Assembly (NCBI GenBank): GCA_015501585.1
Contig: JADNRY010000077.1
Coordinates: 1-64,000 of the forward strand
DNA: 64,000 nucleotides
Source: Rhodocollybia butyracea
Taxonomy: Eukaryota > Basidiomycota > Agaricomycetes > Agaricales > Omphalotaceae
Direction: 5' to 3'
Shown here: piece after piece, positions 22,974 to 35,396 of the stretch
Layout: the number at the start of each line of letters is the position of its first letter
Numbering within the stretch: the stretch's first letter is position 1
Translations under genes and position numbers: made by a program
Notes under the pieces: model-generated
The model's database searches: none
What the model was told of the DNA's origin: nothing
What the model saw: the letters and a program-made list of their open reading frames with translations, nothing else

Positions 22974-25900
22974 ATGCCTCCTGGAACACCCTTCAACTCT
23001 TTTGCTCTGCCTTATCCTATTCGGATCGATGGATTCAGCGCCATTCCATCAGACTCATATCCACAAAATGCTGCTCTTCACCTTCTTACGCATACCCACT
23101 CGGATCACATCGTCGGTTTGCAAGCCAAATCTTTCAGTCAATCTGTAATATGTTCAGCAGACGCCAAAACGATGCTTTTAAGGCACGAGGTCTACAAAGA
23201 GCGCGCGTTTTTCGAAGGAGAATACCGTGCAGAACATCAACGTACCTATAAGCATTTAAAGGTTGACCCTTTCGTCGGACCAGATGGAGAACTCTCGCAC
23301 GTTGGCGCGAGAGACTTGTTAAAAGTGTTTCCATTGCATACACCGACTAGCGTGGAATTGGAAGATGGCAAGGAAGTCATCATCACTCTTTTCGATGCGA
23401 ATCATTGTCCTGGGTCTGTAATGTGCGTTTATTCAACCTTTCATGTGAGACATAACTAACTGGGTGTATATAGGTACCTTATTGAAGGCAAAGAAGGAGC
23501 TCTCCTACATACAGGAGACTTCCGAGCAGAACCGTGGTTCTTGGAATCCCTTAAACACAACCTATTTCTTCAGCCTTATCTTTCCCTTCCTGATTACGAT
23601 ACTTCGTCCACCAACACACATTGTGGTGTCATAAAAACATTGGAAGCGATATATCTGGATACTGCATGTGTCATGCAGAGCCATCAGGTTCCCACTAAAG
23701 TCAGTTGCTGGTTTTATGTGTATCAAGTTTGACGCAAACGGGAAACTTATAGGAAGACGCAACTACCGGTTTAGTCGCGCTTCTCAAGTTATATCCCCCT
23801 TCAACGTATTTCTTTATCAATTCATGGACATGGGGATATGAGGACATTCTCAAGGCGATAGCTAGGGCATTCAACTGCAAAGTAATATTCCGATCTTTAT
23901 TTTCGACTTACGAGGCTTATTATCTTAACAGATCCATTTGGATGACTACAAGTACAAAATATACTCTCGACTTACCTCCGATCCTCTTTTGCAAGCCCTC
24001 GGAACGACAGACCCAGATGAAACGCGTTTTCATGCTTGCGAACGCTTTTCTCGTTGTTCCCATGTCAATGTCGACCGCGATGGCAACTTCGTCGAAGACA
24101 ACGACGAAAGCCTGAATGATGAAGCCAGCGAAGACACTGTTGAGGCTATGAACAGGATGTTCAATCTACCCATGTCAAATCAGAAGGCGAAACGCGAAAA
24201 AAGCCAGGAGAAGGTGGTCGTATACGTGAATCCTGTAAGCTCCATGACTCCAGAGTCTTGGGCGAAATACAAAGCCACGACGAAGAACCAGCTATTGAAA
24301 GGAGAGGTAGTTCGGTCTTTGGTACGTACTGTAGTTTTTTCTGGTAGCCTGTTCATTGACTATGGTTCCAAAGCTGGTACCTCTTTCGCGACATTCACCT
24401 CTCCCAGAATTGCAATCGTTCGTCTCCCTCTTCCGACCTAAGCGTATCATACCGAACACACTAGACCCTTCATTGCTGGACCTCGACTGGGCGGGTATCG
24501 ACCGCATTTTTCAGAGCTGCTGTCGAAAACCTGATATCCCAGCCCGTCAACTTATTCCTCCCGTCCCAGTCGCTCAGCATACCTTATTCCTCGAACTAGC
24601 TCGGCTATGTCGAACTGTATCGAAACAGACCATTCCTGACGATGACGAGCAGGATGTTGCGGTGAAGAACATCATCGGAGATCTTTCCGAAAATGCAGAT
24701 ATGAAATCTCGAGCGATGGCAAAGCAATGGCTTGTTGGGCTCGGTTATGGTGTCGACCCATCTGCGCTCAAAGGCAGCGCCGGCCGAAGAATAGATGTCC
24801 TCAGAAGCTGGTTAGGTCTGTCAAAGTGGGACGAATCTCAACCCGACCATCCACCCGAGACGACTTTGAAAGGAAAAGGGCCCACGGCAGACACTCCAGC
24901 GAAGAAACGGATCGCGATACGAAGGGAGTCCACCATTCGTATCCGGAATAGCAGTGATAATGAACACGATTCCTCTGATGATGAAGACGCTCATGCACGA
25001 ACGGCACATCATTTATTTGCGCCGTCGGATGGTGGGGAGTACGATGCACAGGCTCGATGGGACCGGTCCTCGATGTCTTTCGAGGATGAGGATGTGGCAA
25101 AAATTGAGGCGAGCCTTACGGGAGCAAGTCGCGAGCCCAGAATGGGAATACGAAGGATGACTCCTGAATCTTCACCCATTCGAGGTGTACCGAAGCACCG
25201 ATCCGTTCCAAAGTCACCTCTGAACAACAAGCCGTCGGGTAGTCCAGCTCGTGGTAATGGGCAGCATTTCACGACATCAACTCCAATTGACAAAGTAGGA
25301 CCTCGATCTCCCCTTGCCTTATCACAATCGCCTGTTTTGATTTCTATAGTTCGTCCTGTAAACCTGCCTCCATCGTGTTCCCGCTCGACTATCCAGCCTC
25401 GAACATCTGCTGCACAAGGGTTCCGTATCCGAAACCCCGCAGAGCAAACGAATTCGAACGTTTTCGTTTCTTCATCTTCCAGACCCGCACATGCAACTCC
25501 TTCGCCCTTGTCAAGCCCTACGAATTGGAGGAAACGCCCTTTGGCGTTGGTGTCTCCAAAAGTTATAGACCTCACACCCACGAAACGGTCTAAAGTGACC
25601 AGTTCTCGCGGAGCTCCTTCCTCAGCAGCCAGTCCCTTGAAAGAGGTGAAGAATGTCGCCAATCAAGTAGCTTCTTCTAGTCAACAGGGTGGTGGTGGTA
25701 GTGTTGACGAGAGTGAACCGAAAAGTTTGGAGAAGCAGCGTGATCCCCCAGTAGATCCATCTACAACAAATCCCAAATCAGCAACGCCCTCCCGAGTCCG
25801 ATGTGTTCGCTCCGCCCCTCAAATCCCGCCCTCTCTCCGGCAAACTAAATCTGAACTTCTTGATCAGCAACTAGTGATCGCTCGTAAACTCGCGTTGGCA

Positions 25901-26206
25901 CGGTCCCACCGCGTCGTACCCACCTTCGAAGCAGACTGCGCCAAGCTCGAGAAACGGCGGGATCGCCTGCGCTTGCGGGAGACGAGCGCGGTGGAGTATG
26001 CTGGGGCACAGCTGGAGCTGCGGAAACTGCGAGCAAACGAGTTCGAGAAAAGCATCCAGGATATTCCGGGGTTGCATGGGTCGGATGAGGACGGTGTGAA
26101 TTGGGAACGGAGTAGGATGCTTCAGCGGCGCGCGACGGAGGATATCCAGAGTGGTCGGAAGCCGACGTTTCCGCCGTTAAAGTGCGTGCAGGATTGTATG
26201 GTATGA
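22974..26206 (+). CDS. SNM1/Pso2-family DNA cross-link repair nuclease
   Basis: The ATG at 22974 begins MPPGTPFNSF. The metallo-beta-lactamase core has the metal motif HTHSDH at about residue 40, the ANHCPGS motif and HTGDFR after the first intron (23423-23473). Introns of about 50 nt follow at about 23699-23750, 23882-23931 and 24321-24372. The beta-CASP part includes YFFINSWTWGYEDI, and the final core strand is VPLSRHSPLPELQSFV. Proteins of this family are 5'-to-3' exonucleases that unhook interstrand cross-links or open hairpins in the nucleus. A long Ser/Pro/Arg-rich, probably disordered C-terminal tail (about 24500-26150) resembles fungal Artemis/Pso2-like proteins rather than short yeast Pso2. 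Whether it is the Pso2 or Artemis orthologue is not decided. The frame is intact across all exons. Confidence 0.85.
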
Positions 26207-26615
26207 CGACGTAGGTTTTTTTTCAGATGGTTACAAGTTTTTGATATTTTTATACACTTTTTATGCAACTTTGTCATTGATACTGTCTTTCGTTCAGTCA
26301 AAAGCTTCACTACAATCAATTTATTTAACCATAATGGTAAAAGGTACATGGGGGGGTTGGTATATAACATACTCTATGTATGTATTGCATATGTACAACA
26401 ACAGAAAAGAGGGACAGTGTGAAAGGAATGTGTGTGATTGGTTGTGTGTTTGTGCCTTGTGGGAAGGAAGCAGTGAATTAGAGCAAGCTCGGTTTTCAGT
26501 ATAATCTATATGCAAGATACAGCAAATTTGGAAGGAAAAGATACAGCGGGTTGTGGTGGTAGATAAGAGCCAGAGAGAGAGATGCGGAAACAAAGATGGA
26601 AAATATCATCTCGGG

Positions 26616-27865
26616 TCAGCTCCGAGGCGCAAAGACGGCAACGAGAACGATGAACGGAATATATGTTACTAGCGCCACTCCACTCATGATTCGACATCGC
26701 CTTCGCCACGATCTCGCGTCTAACAACAGGAGTGAATACAGCAGCAACGATAATGGGATATTTTGAAAAAAGCGTACCATGTTCTACTTGAGGGTCATCC
26801 AGAACGACCGATTTTTGCCCATCATGACCACCTTCGATTTTCCTCGTTTGTGGTATTCCCAACAGCGCAGCGACCCACCACAGAGGAAAGATGATGAACC
26901 CGAGAAAAAAGAGCCAAGCATGCGGCGGACTGCCTCCTCCTTCGTACCACCCTAATGGTGACGAACGCTCTTCCTTGTGTGACTCTGCATCCTCTGTCCG
27001 CTGCCCCCTACTTAAGAACCCCGTTGGTAAAACAGAATGTATACGCCCTGAAACGTAGCCGTGCTCGCCGTACCCAGCTTGTGGAAACGCCAACGTCCAA
27101 GGCGTAGACTGTATCTTCGGTGGCTTCCGTGGGTCCCGCATGTGGAACGTAGAAGCATGGGTATGCGACACGGACGGCGCGTGTGGTGATATTAACGCTG
27201 AAATAGGGATAGAGGCCTGCGAAAGCGACGGTGCGCGAACGGAAGGTACTCGAGTGTGACTGTGAGAAGGATTCTGGCTTGCACGAGATCGAGAGGTCGT
27301 ACGGGAATGCGAACGCGTTAGCGTGTTAAGTTGATTGCGCCCTCGTGCAGAGTTCCAGGTGCCTGTGTTTCCGGCGTTCTGGCTTTCCGAGCGTGAAGGT
27401 GGCCGTGGCTCTACAGACGAGTCTGATTCTCCTACAGCGGCCATTGAGGCAGCGAGACCTGCGGCTGAGGGTGTGGTGGATAGCCGAGCTCGTTTGCGAG
27501 TATAGGAGGACGGCGCATGAGAGGAGCTCGATGTTGCTGATCCACGATGAGCTGCATAATGATATAGAAGCATTTTTTTTACTTCGTAAAGTTTTTGACG
27601 AGTTGATAGCCACTGGGTACTCACGTCTTGGATCCGCTGCGAACGTAGCCCTTTGTTTGCGCACATCTGGCGGTGTATTCCCCTCCACTTCATCTGCCTT
27701 CCGCTTTCCCTTCCCTGTACCCGTCACCGGCGTCGATGGTATTTTTGTCTCGGCGGTAGACGGCCGTAATGGAGTTGGGCCAGATATGGATGTTTTGGAA
27801 ACAGAATCGCTGGTCTGCTTTTTCGCCATATCGAGAACATCGCCATGATTGGAACTGGACGACAT
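26616..27865 (-). CDS. Two-helix membrane protein with disordered N-terminus
   Basis: The start is MSSSSNHGDVLDMAKKQ (ATG 27865). A first exon with a basic KGKRKADEVEG patch joins, through an intron near 27548-27630, to a long Ser/Arg/His-rich segment. A hydrophobic helix (HAWLFFLGFIIFPLWWVAAL) follows, then a basic loop and a second intron (26718-26778). The last exon encodes SWRRRCRIMSG and a second helix (VALVTYIPFIVLVAVFAPRS) before TGA 26618-26616. This layout, a disordered tail plus two C-terminal helices, recurs in basidiomycete proteins of unknown function. The alternative unspliced reading (to 26506) loses the second helix and is less likely. Confidence 0.7.
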
Positions 27866-28487
27866 CTGTGTGTTTTTAAAAAGGAACAAAACCTGGGACC
27901 CAAGGCGAGAATAGATTATTTAAATATTAAAAAAGCATGCGACTTGAGAAGGAAAAAGAAAAGTCAGTAAGTAGGTTTTTACTTGTTGAGATTGAGACAG
28001 AGATTCACCTTATACACCACAAAACTAAGGACTTTATAGAGCGCGTGGATGGAAGGAAAGACAAAGGGACCTAGAATCGATATTTTTGATTGCAATCACA
28101 CGTGTATGGCTGATCAGATCTGATGACTTGCATACATTTGGAACTAAAGCTTTGCCCGTCTCAACAGGCTCAGTACCAGCTCAATTAGATTGAAGCATAA
28201 AGCTAGAGAACACTGCGCGTAAATTGTTACCCTGCGTCTAGTGGCCGTACCCCAGGAAGCATATAAGGTGCCAGTGAATGTGGCGTGGTTAACGTTACAC
28301 CTGAAGGGTGTGATGAGATATGAGCTAAGAATAATTGCTGTACTATACCCATACATGAGGGTGTCAAATGCACAATTCATCAGTAAGATTCGGCCTCAGA
28401 TGGGGACGACTGTGGTTCGAAGTGTAGCCCAATACTCATTACTTACAATGCAAGATGATATCTGTAGATGCATTATTTGCCCAACAT
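27866..28487. other. Promoter of the two-helix gene and spacer to tRNA
   Basis: No gene recognised. Short ORFs on both strands around 28144-28510 overlap each other and have no motif. Confidence 0.3.
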
Positions 28488-28585
28488 GGCCGACTAGCTC
28501 AGTTGGTTAGAGCGTCGTGCTAATATCAATGGCTGCAAGCCACTGATTAACGCGAAGGTCTTGGGTTCGATCCCCACGTTGGCCA
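28488..28585 (+). tRNA. tRNA-Ile (anticodon AAU) with a 23-nt intron
   Basis: The acceptor arms GGCCGAC/GTTGGCC pair, with discriminator A at 28585. The D arm (GCTCAGTTGGTTAGAGC) and T arm (TTGGGTTCGATCCCCA) are canonical. The anticodon loop reads CTAATAA within the stem TCGTG/CGCGA. It is interrupted one base after the anticodon by a 23-nt intron (TCAATGG...CTGATT), the canonical 37/38 site. AAU would be modified to IAU. CCA is not encoded. Confidence 0.95.
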
Positions 28586-29042
28586 ATGATTTTCTAGTGT
28601 TACAGCTTTTTATTTGATCACTTTTTTGGGGGGAGGGGCAAATAATTTGACATCCATGCGTTGCTATATATCAAGCTTTTTCATCTAGCGAGTAATACAG
28701 GCTCGTTTCGTGCAAACATACTGCATACTACAGTTTCTACTTGACTCAGTCTTGACTCTAGCCAATCTGCCATGATTCTGGGACCCGATACGGTAGATAA
28801 TCCGCTCGTCATATGAAGGTGATCCGTGTTAAGAGCATCGAAGGTGTTAGATTGAGCAGTATTTGAAAGGAAAGCTGAGTTTGTGCAGTGGGAGCCATGA
28901 AAACTAATCACGCCAAAGCGGACTCTTGCTACGAAGCTAGAACACACGGCTCGAAGAGTTTTTCGAAGCCACACATAGTACGGTCCCTTCAAATTTGGGC
29001 TAAAGGTAACTGGTATTAATGGCATACGACAGTTGATACCTT

Positions 29043-29781
29043 TCAATCATCTCTCCATTCAACCTGGCCTTTTGACCATCTATCCGCCCACATCACTCTC
29101 TTGTGGTAAACCTTCCGGGCCTCTTTGAATTCCTTGATGAAATCATCGATTTCCTTTCCGCTTGGTGTCGCTGTTCCTGAATGACTCTCCGAAGATCCCG
29201 TTATTTGGTGTTGAATAAAAGCAGTAGCCAGAGCCTCTGAAGCAACGTCTTGATCGGTGATACTATGTCGAAGACGCATAAGAAGAAATTGAGGCGAAAA
29301 CCTCTACAGCACAGCAGTCCAGTTTGATCACCAGTTTTCACAGAATAAACGTAGGGACGAACCTGATAAACATCTCGCTGCTCTTTCTCTACTTCCTTCC
29401 ATCTTGCTTCCAGAGACTTTGCTTCGTTGAAAGCATCCTGTGTTTCCGAGCGAAGGCGATACAGCCTTTCTTGTAACGCCAAAGTGTTATCTGAGGCAGA
29501 TGTAGATTGCGTAACGACGGCTGAGCTTGTTCATAGCTCACTCGCAATAGATTCATTTGCATTCCCAAGCTCAGATTGAGCGTCGTGCATTGCTTTCACC
29601 CTCGGCAATGAGTGTAACACAGCCTGAAAGTAGTTTGGGTCAGCGAGTAGGTCTTCCAGGTCCTGCCGCCTAACAAAGAACGGATTTGAGTGCAGATTGA
29701 CGGAAGCAGAGAGTAGTCCTACGATAAATGAGCCAGCTCGGGGAAATCTGTCGTAAATTGAGTGACTACATCGGTAGACAT
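29043..29781 (-). CDS. vps37: ESCRT-I subunit Vps37 (Mod_r domain)
   Basis: The ATG at 29781 starts MSTDVVTQFTTDFPELAHLS. Three introns follow: one before RQDLEDLLADPNYFQAVLHS; a 51-nt intron after NESIA (it contains an in-frame TGA that splicing removes); and one before RFSPQFLLMRLRHS. The Mod_r/Vps37 core is coiled coil (LALQERLYRLRSETQDAFNEAKSLEARW). The C-terminus DDFIKEFKEARKVYHKRVMWADRW is characteristic of fungal Vps37, and the stop is at 29043-29045. Vps37 is part of ESCRT-I with Vps23, Vps28 and Mvb12, and sorts ubiquitylated membrane proteins into multivesicular bodies. The gene is head-to-head with RRP40. Confidence 0.88.
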
Positions 29782-29846
29782 TGTTGTGGTTAGTAGTCAA
29801 GAACTCTAGCGCCCATGTGCGCTTAACCTTTCTTAATTCGACTATC
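29782..29846. promoter_or_regulatory. Very short bidirectional promoter (VPS37/RRP40)
   Basis: Only 65 bp separate the two start codons (29781 minus, 29847 plus). Transcription of at least one gene must therefore start within this gap or inside the other gene's leader or coding region. No TATA box is seen. Confidence 0.7.
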
Positions 29847-30718
29847 ATGTCCACCGTGCTCCCTGGCGAACGAGTTCCGGCTCAGCACGTAAATCTGAAG
29901 CTTGGTCCTGGCCTCCTGCAAGTCAACAATGCGTCTGGCGCGCGCACAACACCCTCAGTAATATCTACTCGTGCGGGGACACTTAATCATTCGACAAACG
30001 GTAGCAAATGGTGGATCGAAAGTAATTCGCGGCGGGTAGGCTCGTTCCATGTCAAAATAATGCTATATCTCCTGATCATCCATCTATCTAGTATGTACCC
30101 GCTGCACAAGAAGCCGTGATAGGCGTTATAGCTCAAAAACAAGGCGAAGGATTTCGGGTTGACATTGGGTCAGCGCACTCCGCGAACTTGGATGGCTTGG
30201 CTTTCGAAGGCGCCACAAAAAGAAACAAACCAAACTTGAAGGTAAGTGGATTTTGAATCTGTCTTACGGTTTTCACGCTAAAAGGCTGGAATAGGTTGGG
30301 AGCCTCGTTTACGCACGAGTTTCGTTAGCACATAAAGACATGGAACCAGAACTGGAATGTTTTGATGCACAGACGCGAAAAGCAGAGGGGTTTGGGGAAC
30401 TCAAGGGCGGATTCCTTGTACGATGTAGTCTTAAGATGTGCAGACAGTACGTAGATTTATCTCAACAACACGAATCTAACAGTCTTTTCTTTTGGTATTC
30501 ACAGATTACTGGACCCAAATCATTTTCTCCTACCTCTTCTGGGATCTGTTTTTCCTCTCGAGATTGCTGTTGGGCTCAATGGTCGAGTGTGGATCAATTC
30601 GCCGGACGCGAAACATATTATCGCGATAACGCAGGCTATTGAAGCAGCTGATCCTGATCCACGCGGGCTAGATGAAGGTGCTATAAGGACCCTGGTAGGG
30701 GACCTAGACCGCAAATAG
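29847..30718 (+). CDS. rrp40: Exosome complex component Rrp40
   Basis: The ATG at 29847 starts MSTVLPGERVPAQHVNLKLGPGLL. The exons then give an N-terminal domain (GTLNHSTNGSKWWIES), an S1-type RNA-binding domain (YVPAAQEAVIGVI...GEGFRVDIGSAHSANLDGL, then VGSLVYARVSLAHKDMEPEL) and a KH-type domain (FPLEIAVGLNGRVWINS) ending LVGDLDRK, stop 30716-30718. The length and domain order match Rrp40, a cap subunit of the nuclear and cytoplasmic RNA exosome that guides RNA to the catalytic core. Intron borders are clean (for example GTACGT...TTCACAG before LLDPNHF). It shares a 65-bp promoter with vps37. Confidence 0.9.
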
Positions 30719-31614
30719 ATGTTCTCCTCGAAGCACTAGATTGCTGGTTCAGCGATTCGATAGTTACTTTAATGGAAAGGCAAAAAATTAGTTGGCGAGC
30801 GCTTAAACTCGAAGAGAAGGAAATAGATGGAGGGGTCGTTCGAAAGCAACACAATCTCGAATCTCGAAGGCCAGATATGGTGGGATCGGAGAAGAACAGG
30901 ACTAGGATACGTTCAAAAAGTCCGAGTTCGAATCATCACGAATTTCTTCTTCAAAATATCCGAGGGAAGCTTGTCGAACATTCACATATTAGGGACATAC
31001 GCGATGTCGATTGTAGATGTACTAAACAGTTCACTTGCGATTGGATCATCAAGAAATTCGGAGCTGTCCTGAACATGATTATCCAACGATGGGATGAATC
31101 CGGGACTGTGGTCTTCCGGGAGCGAAGTATCTTTGCGACAAGTACATTGGGATCACTGCCACCCTTCTCCGGAACGATGAAGGTAATAGTACGATATTGT
31201 CCTGCTTTTCCTCACTGCGACTATAGAATCGCATTAGTACTAGAGCAAGTGCGAATGGTTCGGGGACGGGGATGAGATCTCAGAGTGCTGTCAGTGATTC
31301 ATTCTTCCTTTGCTGTAGCTTTGGCCTTGGCGCAGCGAAAATCATGATGAACAGAGGGCAGGTAGCAGATAGGTGTCTCCTATCAGAAAGTGTATACGCT
31401 TGAGCCACTGTTCGGCAGTTTACCACCAGTTTCCAGTGCCGAGCGGTGCTTTCAGATACCTGCAGCGGACTGATCTCAGGATTAATCTCTGGGCCCTGCA
31501 TTCAACTCTTGGACCGTGCTACCTCATAAATTATTCCTTCTTCCTTCCAGTCCGCTCATTTCTTGCCGATTTAGTGCGTCTTGCGACTAACGCTCTACTG
31601 GTTTTTTGGCCGCC
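30719..31614. other. No recognised gene; one open frame of unknown status
   Basis: A 167-codon plus ORF (30772-31275) starts MERQKISWRALKLEEKE and shows no domain. It may be an uncharacterised gene or decayed sequence. Nothing else is seen. Confidence 0.25.
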
Positions 31615-32850
31615 ATGTCAGACTCTTTCAGTGACATTGCTGACCTCCGGTATGTTGGTCAAGTGAACCTCTGCACAAATATCCTCATGTTGCTCATAGT
31701 GTGTTGAATAAATGTACGGCTTTGTCGGCCTACGGTGAGATTATCGTCGCCATTGCGTTATCCGACTCATGCCCCGAACCACAGTTTTATGGTTTTACGA
31801 CTTCTTGCTCACACTCCCTACTGAAGTTCAATTTATATGGTCTAGTCGACTAACCGGCCCTTCTATGTTATTCATTCTGTGTCGCTACAGTTTTTTGCCA
31901 TTGGCAGTCTTACATCTAGTCGTTTTCTCCCAAAAAATGACAAGTATAAGGTTTGGCATTTTTCTCTCTAGCATATCTGCTTGAAGCCTTGCTTGACTCA
32001 GGATATTGTGCCCAGTTGTAGGGACCTTAATCTTGCGTTGCTTGTCTTTTCCAGTATTACTGGTGCAACCGAAAAATGTATGTCATCTTCATTCCCCATC
32101 AAATACCGCCGCTGAGAGTTGTTTGCTGTAGTACTTTCCGTTTTGAGGGTTTATGCCCTCTTCAGTAAAAAGCGGCCACTGCTACTCGTTCTGCTGTGTC
32201 CATTGGTCATCGCGGATGTTGTTAGTGCTTTCCTTGTACGCCCTTTGCATATTGTGGGTTTACACAACTATATTCAGATTTTGTGGGTCTATGTAGGCGT
32301 GGTTCTCGCTCAGGATAACCACCAGCAAAGGCACAAACATCGAGCCATTCTCACCATGTGCCATCAATGAGGGCCTTGAGTATGAAATGTCAGCACTTTC
32401 ATTCCTCCGGTTCGAACCAAAGTCAAAATGAAGACCACAGTTGCAAAAGTCAATCGGAGGAGAGGAGAAACAAGGGTCACTAGCACGTAGATTAATTGGC
32501 CTGGAACAATGTACTACTCAGTGGACCAAAGACTGACAACTGACAAGGAAAAGTAAGAGCAGTCATAACAACTAATAGACAGTTCGTCACATCATAGAAT
32601 CCCGAAAATCTGGTATTCATAACATCGCCGAGCTGGTCTTGCGTGATGGTAAGTGAACCTTTCAATGGTCATAATGCCCGCAGTCCAATTTTATTACTGC
32701 GCATTCATATTTACACAGGCACTCTGTACTTCTTGTAAGTTCTTCCTTCAGGTTTTCGTCGCAGCTTCAAATGCAGTCTTACGTCCCTCTAGCACAATCT
32801 TCGTAATCAATAGTATATTAGCTGCTTTCGCATTGGTGCGTTACGTTTGA
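31615..32850 (+). CDS. DUF6533-type seven-helix membrane protein
   Basis: The start is MSDSFSDIADL (ATG 31615). Two introns (about 31655-31700 and 31734-31783) connect it to LSAYVLWFYDFLLTLPTEVQFIW, the signature of the DUF6533 N-terminal helix pair common in mushroom genomes. Later exons give YSFLPLAVLHLVVFSQ, then VLSVLRVYALFSKKRPLLLVLLCPLVIADVV and the late RDGTLYFL segment joined to FVAASNAVLRPSSTIFV. These proteins are predicted receptor-like membrane proteins of unknown ligand. The C-terminus is uncertain: exons fade after about 32850, so the gene may be truncated. Confidence 0.6.
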
Positions 32851-33648
32851 TTCTTCATGTTATTCCACTCAACCTCCAGTCCAGAACTCCATGTTCGTGA
32901 GTTACCCCTCTCATAAAATTCTAAAGAATGGCAATGATTAGTACATGTACAACCCAGGCATGAAAACCAGGGGCACAAGCCTTCACGAACATTGTTTCCC
33001 CATTTCTCGCTGTTTATGTATATTATTATTATTATTTGAGCCTGACAATCCTAATAAAAATCTTTCTCAGTCTACCAAATATTCATTTTGGCGGGGACAA
33101 CAGGACTTAGACTCAGATCTGTCAGATCTGTTTCCAGGAGGAAGAGAATCCTTGATCATTTATTCCGTAGCTACTACGTTAGCTAGTACAAACTACCCTT
33201 CAGGAGTGTTTGCAGTCTACCTTCCCTATGTGGGTTGAGATCGCTACTTGGCTCCCATTGGGGACCAGCTGTTCCCTTGTAGGACCCCGCTGGATGGTGG
33301 AGCCGCGTAATATACTACTACTACTAGAACGGCACATTGTCCATTGCCATGTTTGTAATGTCTGCAAAATGTCTGTTAGTTCCTCATGAGCAACTTAAGG
33401 TACTTAATTCACTCTTGCAGACTGCCAGTGCATTGAGAGGCAAAGCAGAGCCACTACACCAAATGGTGAACAATGAAGGCGGGAGAGGCGGCCACTCGTG
33501 GCCCCATGAGGCGACTTTTACTTAGTTGAACTGACTTTTACTTGCTAATTTGACTTCTACTTCTACTACTTATGTATACTCCCACCCAAGCAAGTAGCAT
33601 TGCGGTGGTGCATGCACGTGCTGCAGGATTCGTGTGGATGACAGTACT
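32851..33648. other. No recognised gene
   Basis: Short plus-strand ORFs only (for example 32945-33238). They could hold a last exon of the upstream membrane protein, but no motif supports it. Repeated GACTTTTACTT/GACTTCTACTT strings occur at 33510-33565. Confidence 0.3.
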
Positions 33649-33897
33649 CACACCGCCATTACCTCTGCTTCCGTCAGAGGGAAGCCTAGTACTACCAAGA
33701 AAGGCTAAACTTTGGATATCATTTCAGATGACATCCGAAGTACTTTGTTTCCGGTGCCTCTGAAATGGAAAAACCAATTCAGTTTCTCTATTTCGGGCAA
33801 CCCAAAATTAAACATTTCAGAGAATATCTGAATTGATGTCCAAAGTATTGAACTTCCCACTGAGATCCCGTCTGACGGAAGTGGAGATGGCGGTGTG
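33649..33897. mobile_element. MITE-like inverted-repeat element (249 bp)
   Basis: Imperfect terminal inverted repeats start CACACCGCCAT and continue through CTTCCGTCAGA-GGG on both ends, about 40 bp each. No clear target duplication and no coding capacity, so the superfamily is undetermined. Confidence 0.6.
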
Positions 33898-34151
33898 ACA
33901 GAATTTTATATCGATCCGAACTTGATATTATGTAGAATTACTGTAGGACCTTGACCAAAACAGTTTTTTCTTTCACTTTGGTCGCCGCTATGACGTTTTA
34001 TGCTGTCTACAAATATGGTACTCGCCATTCAGTATGCTGCAGCGACTGAACGGACGGATTCAATAAATACGCCCCTTACAAGGATGTAATCTGGTATATA
34101 GCTGGAAAGCCTGCTCACCTCTCTCCCTCTCACCCTCCCGCCGATGTCCAT

Positions 34152-35396
34152 ATGCCCTCCCAATCTCTCTCGGATGAAGCTTTGGCAGCAATTGAATCTT
34201 CCTTGGTGTTTACGTATGTGATGCAGGTGACCGTGACAGTACGTGTTTCCCAAAACATCCATGTATGCAATTGGCTTATTTGCCTTCGACAGGTCATGAT
34301 CTGGGACATTGTGATTCACATCGGTGACGATGTCGAACTACTTTCTCTACCGGGAAGACTTCGGCCGCCAACAGTCGTCTATTTTCTATCGAGGTATGCA
34401 TGTAACGGCCATACTTAAAGCCAAATGAGTTCCGATACTTATGCCAGTCATTAACAGATTCCTTTTCCTCATATACTTCTGTGTTGTAACTACAGGTAAG
34501 TAAGCTCAACTTTCAAGTCTATAGCACACAGTTGAATCATCCGCATCTTTGTGTTTAGCAGATACTGCGCCGGCAGCATGTCAATCTACACTAGTACTGA
34601 CATCCAGTGCGACAAACTTTATCGCCCAAGTGTTCACTCTATTGCAATTCTTTCTTCGTGTTAGGGTGATCTACTGTGAGGGCAGTCGGCTCAAAACAGG
34701 CTTATTTGCTGCGCTTTGGGTGCTTGCGTCAGGCGGAGCCTCTTTGAGTGTGGATTTCCTCGGACGTTCAGCATGCACCAGCTATAACCCTAGGGATACA
34801 GGTTTTTGGATACGCATGGGCCTACCCATTTTTATGATTTTGGTCTATGACAGTTGCGTTTTTCTGGCGATTTCATATAAGATATACAAGTTATCTTTGT
34901 TATTCACTCGCTCTAATCCCCGATTCAACTGCTCTGGGGTAGAGAATGGCTGCAATGTGGGCGGGATAGGTTGGTTCTCATGCAAAGTTTCAAAGTGCAG
35001 GCGCAGGCTTTTGCGGGAACGGAGCTTTCGTCGTTGACTCGAGCGATCTTGCATGATGGCCAATTTTACTACTTGTGGGTCATTTGATTTACCTTGCCAG
35101 GGTTGTCGGTCGTTGATTGGGAAATGCAGAATAAGTGTAGCAGCTGGCGCCATGACGCTTGCTCTGTTGCTGAATCCTTCGATTTTTCCTACTTATCGGC
35201 AATACTTGTTCCACTGCATTCGGTGGTGCTCAATGTCACAACAGGGCATGTGTTTAGGGAAGTAAGGTTAGGTCGCATGAAAGAGCGTGAGCTCACACTC
35301 CCTTTGGCCTTTCAACAATCTGAAGTTCCAGTGGAGGGAATTTTGCCACTACATCCGATGCATCGTGATGAAAACGCGGAGGAGAGCCCATCTTGA
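34152..35396 (+). CDS. Second seven-helix membrane protein, probably frameshifted
   Basis: The start is MPSQSLSDEALAAIESSLVF (ATG 34152). Exons give VMIWDIVIHIGDDVELLSL, PTVVYFLSR, FLFLIYFCVVTT, then a long exon (ATNFIAQVFTLLQFFLRVRVIYC, LFAALWVLASGGASLSVDFL, GLPIFMILVYDSCVFLAISYKI). It then continues LSSLTRAILHDGQFYYL and, after an intron (about 35081-35130), ISVAAGAMTLALLLNPSIFPTY. The end (ILVPLHSVVLNVTTGHVFREVRLGR, stop about 35396) is one frame off: a base appears to be missing near 35199. The layout matches a large basidiomycete family of putative seven-helix receptors with unknown ligands and is related in architecture to the gene at 31615. Confidence 0.65.

Noticed and set aside
24801..25662. 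Minus-strand ORFs (up to 217 aa) opposite the SNM1-like gene tail
   Set aside because: They mirror the low-complexity Ser/Arg/Pro-rich coding tail, with no independent support.
28681..29046. 121-aa minus ORF downstream of VPS37
   Set aside because: No recognisable domain, lies in the 3' region of VPS37, and composition gives no support.
29531..29560. In-frame TGA in VPS37 suggesting a pseudogene, or a 21-nt intron
   Set aside because: A normal 51-nt GT..AG intron (GTGAGC ... CCTCAG) removes the stop and joins NESIA to NTLALQERL in the expected way.
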